A stretch of 62,021 bases of DNA, taken from Bacillota bacterium. GTDB taxonomy: Bacteria > Bacillota > Bacilli > Paenibacillales > NBRC-103111. The stretch is from the NCBI GenBank assembly GCA_023393235.1, contig JAEWMH010000079.1:1-62021 (forward strand), given 5' to 3'. How positions within the stretch are numbered: the first letter of the stretch is position 1; every line of letters starts with the position of its first letter. The notes under the pieces are model-generated. The model was not told where the DNA came from and made no database searches. It was given only the letters and a program-made list of their open reading frames with translations. Made by a program: the position numbers and the translations under genes. Below are positions 59,445-62,021 of the stretch, piece after piece.

Positions 59445-59828
59445 TTGTGCAAGGCGGAACAACTGCGTGAGGAGGAGCTGTATCAGGCGGTGAGGGAGCT
59501 TGTCCCGCTTCCGCTGGAGGCGCCTTTTATCCAGCTGCGGATGGCCTACCGGGAGCTGGAGCTGGCGCGGAAACAGATGATGCGGGAGCGCTCTGAGCTT
59601 GAGCAGGAGTTGGGCCGCCAACAGGAGCGCCATGACGAAGCGACCAGGCAGATGAAGCGTCTGGCTGTAGAATGCCCGGAGCTAGCTGAAGGATTGGAGC
59701 TTCCCCTCCATGTGGAGGTCAAGATGGGTGCGGCGCTGGAGGAACTTCGCCGTCTGGAGCAGAAGCTGGTGAAGCTGGGGGAAGTGTGGCAGGGGAAGAA
59801 TCGGGAGCTGGGTGATCAGCGGTTCTGA
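59445..59828 (+). pseudogene. Coiled-coil protein remnant between palindromic repeats
   Basis: A 127-residue open frame, highly charged and rich in Glu, Leu, Arg and Gln with heptad-like spacing (QMMRERSELEQELGRQQERH), so a coiled coil if translated. There is no ribosome site; the frame begins directly at the T-rich end of a palindromic repeat. It looks like the 3' part of a longer gene cut off by repeat insertion. A further protein-like stretch in another frame (59830-59950) may be its continuation. Identity unknown. Confidence 0.45.
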
Positions 59829-59957
59829 GCAGGTTGCGGTCTCCTCAACGAAGCGGCCGCTGGAAAAGCGGGTCTTGCGGGAAGGCACGAGATTCTGGAG
59901 CGCCGCCGAGCTTTTCGCTAGATCCGCCCAGTCTTCCTCTGCTTCTCCGTGCTATGT

Positions 59958-60146
59958 TTCTAACGGCGGTGAGAGTCTCTATTTGCCCCAAAACGGAGGG
60001 CTAAAAATTCTAACGGAAGCAGGAGACGCTATTGAGCTAAAAAAAGGCGTGCGACGGGACAACAAGGCAGAATAGCGGCTGTGGCCGCCGTTAGATTTTT
60101 TGAGGGGGTGATTTTACAGGAATAAAGGCTTTCACCGCCGTTAGAT
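59958..60146. repeat. Nested double palindrome with CTAACGG ends
   Basis: Outer arms CTAACGGCGGTGAGAG (59960) and CTTTCACCGCCGTTAG (60129-60144); inner arms CTAACGGAAGCAGGAGACGC (60010) and GCGGCTGTGGCCGCCGTTAG (60075-60094). Same design as the module at 59301. Confidence 0.75.
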
Positions 60147-60176
60147 CCAAACGTGATCTCAAAACGGCTCCTGCCA

Positions 60177-60204
60177 GGAGCTGGGCAACCAGCTCCGTTT
60201 TTTT
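60177..60204 (+). terminator. Orphan intrinsic terminator
   Basis: GGAGCTGG, loop GCAA, CCAGCTCC, then GTTTTTTT: a perfect terminator with no plus-strand gene immediately upstream except the remnant at 59445. Confidence 0.85.
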
Positions 60205-60254
60205 GGCGCGGCTTGCTGCAGGGTGTTTCTATTTCGCGGGCATCCGGCCACACG

Positions 60255-60425
60255 ATCCGTTATTTGGCTGAAAAACGCTGTTTGGTCATTTGTGCGGACT
60301 CAGGAGCCGTTATTTAGGCAAAAGGAGCCCATTTAGGCTCCCGGAGCGGCAAATAAGGTCATCTGTGTCCACGAAATCTCAAAACACACCTAAAAGGGAG
60401 AAATAACGGAACGTCGGTCCGTTAC
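60255..60425. repeat. Repeat module with CCGTTATTT ends
   Basis: ATCCGTTATTTGGC (about 60255) and GCCGTTATTTAGGC (60306) in direct orientation, facing GAGAAATAACGGAACG (60399) in inverted orientation, with an inner GGAGCC...GGCTCC hairpin. A third variant of the palindromic family. No coding sequence seen in 60205-60447. Confidence 0.6.
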
Positions 60426-60447
60426 GGGGCGGGCGGTTACCTCTTGC

Positions 60448-61329
60448 TCACCCCCACATCCCCGCCCCGGCCAACTCCGCCTGTTCCGCCTCCGTCAAGG
60501 GGGTCAGCGGCTCCCGGCAGCTGGCGCTGATCAGACCCAAGGCCGCAAAACAGTGGCGGATCACCCGCACCCATCCGATCCGGCCTGCCAGCGCCAAATG
60601 GGGCTCAAGCTCCGCCAGCAGCTCCCGGGCCTCGCCCTGCCGCTCTTCACGGAGCAGCCTGATGATCCGGCCCATCTCCCGCGGGAACAGGTTTCCCGCT
60701 ACGCTGGTCAGTCCGTTGTAGCCTTTGGCGAAGTATTCCGCGATGGTGAGGTCAGAGCCGGACAGCACCTGGAAGCCGCCAGGCGCAAGCCTTTTTTTAG
60801 TCCCCAAGACATGATCCGGGCTGCCCGCCTCCTTCAAGGCTGTAATCTGAGGATGCTCCTCTACCAGACGGATCAAGGTCTCAGGCTCCAGGTTAAAGCC
60901 GGTACGCAGCGGGTTATTGTACAGCATTACCGGCAGAGAGACAACGGCGCAGACTGCCCCAACATACTGGGCCGCTTCCTCCTGATTGGGGCGGACATAC
61001 GGAGGGAACCCCAGCATAATCGCGGCGTATCCCTCCAGCTCAGCCGCTTTGGCCAGCCGGACAGCATCCCGCGTGCGGATGGCGGCGACTCCGGCGTACA
61101 GAGGCATCTGGTCCGAGGCGGCCTCCATTACCGCACGGTACAGGGAAACCCTTTCATCCACTGTCAATGAATGCTGTTCTCCGGTTGAACCGCTGACCAG
61201 CAGCGCAGGGACTTGATGCTCCTTATAATACTCCACCATCCGGCGGATACCCGCCACATCGACTTCATCCCCAGGGGTGTAGGGGGTAATCATAGCCACA
61301 CTGTACGGCAGGAAATACGGAGGGTTCAT
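60448..61329 (-). CDS. DHDPS/NAL-family aldolase (DapA-like)
   Basis: A 293-residue class I aldolase TIM barrel. VSGSTGEQHSLTVDER is the pyruvate-binding GxTGE region, YNNPLRTGFNL carries the catalytic Tyr and ALKEAGSPDH the Schiff-base Lys. The family includes dihydrodipicolinate synthase, N-acetylneuraminate lyase and sugar-acid aldolases; its place next to a GNAT rather than lysine genes suggests a catabolic or secondary role. ATG 61329 (AAGGAG 9 nt upstream) is preferred to ATG 61347. Confidence 0.88.
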   Translation of the reverse strand: MNPPYFLPYSVAMITPYTPGDEVDVAGIRRMVEYYKEHQVPALLVSGSTGEQHSLTVDERVSLYRAVMEAASDQMPLYAGVAAIRTRDAVRLAKAAELEGYAAIMLGFPPYVRPNQEEAAQYVGAVCAVVSLPVMLYNNPLRTGFNLEPETLIRLVEEHPQITALKEAGSPDHVLGTKKRLAPGGFQVLSGSDLTIAEYFAKGYNGLTSVAGNLFPREMGRIIRLLREERQGEARELLAELEPHLALAGRIGWVRVIRHCFAALGLISASCREPLTPLTEAEQAELAGAGMWG

Positions 61330-61370
61330 AGGCGCATACTCCTTCATTCTGTATAAACTTTCATTCGGTA

Positions 61371-61931
61371 TTAACCTCCCAGTATACCAGATGAAGTGCC
61401 CCTTATCTCATAAACCGTCACATATTTTTGAGTGCGGACCAAACGGAATCCCGCTTTCTCCAAAACCCTCCGGGACGGCCAATTGTCATGCTCCACATTC
61501 CCCTCAATGACAGGTTCGGCCCCCAGCTCCCGAAGCCGGCCCAATCCCCATACAACAGCAGCCTTTGCCGCCTCCGTTGCATAACCATGGCCCTGGTAGG
61601 CCTCCCCGATGCCGAATCCGATTTCCACAAACTCCAGCTCATCCTCGGGTCCGTGAAATTTGTTCAGCGAAACCGTACCGATCAAGCTGCCGGACTGTTT
61701 TAAATACACGCCAGTGTCAAACGACTCCATTAGCAGATTAACCTCGCGGGATGCTTTTTCCTGCATAACCTCGATTTCCTTGGCAGCGCTCTCCAATGTG
61801 GGAGGAGCCTGAAAGTAAAACCACTGCCGGTACGAGGCTTCTAGGCGCATGGCCAGATAAACCTCCAGATTCTCCATGGAAAGGGGGCGGTAAACCAAAC
61901 GTTCACTGGGGAACAGCGGTGGGATAGTCAA
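61371..61931 (-). CDS. RimJ/RimL-type GNAT acetyltransferase
   Basis: A 186-residue GNAT protein. EIGFGIGEAYQGHGYATEAA holds the acetyl-CoA pyrophosphate loop (Q-G-x-G-x-A) and NWPSRRVLEKAGFRLV the C-terminal helix. It would acetylate a protein N-terminus or small amine. Start is TTG 61931, 7 nt after AAGGAGGT. It lies 12 nt after the preceding gene and upstream of the aldolase, so a three-gene operon is likely. Confidence 0.88.
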   Translation of the reverse strand: MTIPPLFPSERLVYRPLSMENLEVYLAMRLEASYRQWFYFQAPPTLESAAKEIEVMQEKASREVNLLMESFDTGVYLKQSGSLIGTVSLNKFHGPEDELEFVEIGFGIGEAYQGHGYATEAAKAAVVWGLGRLRELGAEPVIEGNVEHDNWPSRRVLEKAGFRLVRTQKYVTVYEIRGTSSGILGG

Positions 61932-61943
61932 GAAAGCACCTCC

Positions 61944-62021
61944 TTATTCATCCGATAAAAACTGCCACAGCTCCATCCCGGGATTAACAGGGGCCTCCAT
62001 ATGATGCTCCCTGTACACCTC
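61944..62021 (-). CDS. C-terminal end of an unidentified protein (partial)
   Basis: Only 25 residues are inside the window, ending HHMEAPVNPGMELWQFLSDE. The sequence resembles the last helix of an alpha/beta-hydrolase-type esterase but is too short to assign. It is the upstream neighbour of the GNAT gene on the same strand, separated by 12 nt that include the GNAT ribosome site. Confidence 0.5.
   Translation of the reverse strand, partial: EVYREHHMEAPVNPGMELWQFLSDE

Noticed and set aside
59445..59828. Coiled-coil frame as an intact gene
   Set aside because: No start signal and abrupt beginning at a repeat; treated as a remnant instead.

Overview
The window is a chromosomal segment of a Gram-positive, endospore-forming Bacillales bacterium, most likely Paenibacillus. 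Reasons: an rnr-smpB-ssrA order, a divergent spore-germination receptor locus of the GerA/GerB/GerC type, S-layer homology domains, an AraC regulator with an extracellular sensor next to an LplA/B/C-like ABC transporter, many secreted or arabinan/pectin-active glycosidases, strong AGGAGG-type ribosome binding sites, and a moderate-to-high GC content. Identification is by reading the sequence; no database search was run.

Layout. 1-2.3 kb: end of rnr, smpB, the tmRNA gene ssrA, then two diverged copies of the ssrA 3' end, each with its own terminator, and a dead 2-hydroxyacid dehydrogenase fragment (an integration scar). 2.4-5.1 kb: a minus-strand MerR-methyltransferase fusion with a textbook MerR promoter, an epimerase, a 166-bp hairpin MITE and a GNAT remnant. 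5.2-11.1 kb: secreted SH3-like protein, phosphodiesterase lipoprotein, cold-shock protein, fatty-acid desaturase, sensor-domain membrane protein. 11.1-15.6 kb: spore germination locus plus small membrane proteins. 15.7-18.8 kb: Dus, YCII protein, then three decaying genes (frameshifted lipoprotein, RQC-minor-like, SEC-C). 18.9-25.2 kb: AraC-type regulator and a carbohydrate ABC importer. 25.2-33.3 kb: small regulator, an attenuated small gene, a copper-amine-oxidase-like stalk protein, tandem HI0933-type flavoproteins, pectate lyase, a broken retropepsin. 33.4-38.2 kb: membrane-anchored Mrr nuclease, Imm47-like immunity protein, ECF sigma/anti-sigma, MazEF. 38.3-43.8 kb: arabinose/arabinan-type ABC importer with GH43 and a divergent ArsR-type regulator. 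44-51.4 kb: MazG-like protein, a 1590-residue S-layer-anchored beta-helix glycosidase, an Ena-like spore protein, beta-carbonic anhydrase and a Gfo/Idh oxidoreductase.

51.4-58.5 kb is the most interesting part: an RtcB RNA ligase behind an attenuated leader, a structured non-coding spacer, a large TerD-domain protein, and then a compact operon of a NUDIX-wHTH regulator (NrtR type), a NADAR protein, a macro-domain protein and a PARG-like protein. Together they read as one nucleic-acid repair and ADP-ribose removal system, with an AbrB/Doc toxin-antitoxin pair immediately convergent to it. 59.2-60.4 kb is dense in nested palindromic repeats around a gene remnant. The window ends with a minus-strand DapA-family aldolase, a GNAT and the tail of an unidentified gene.
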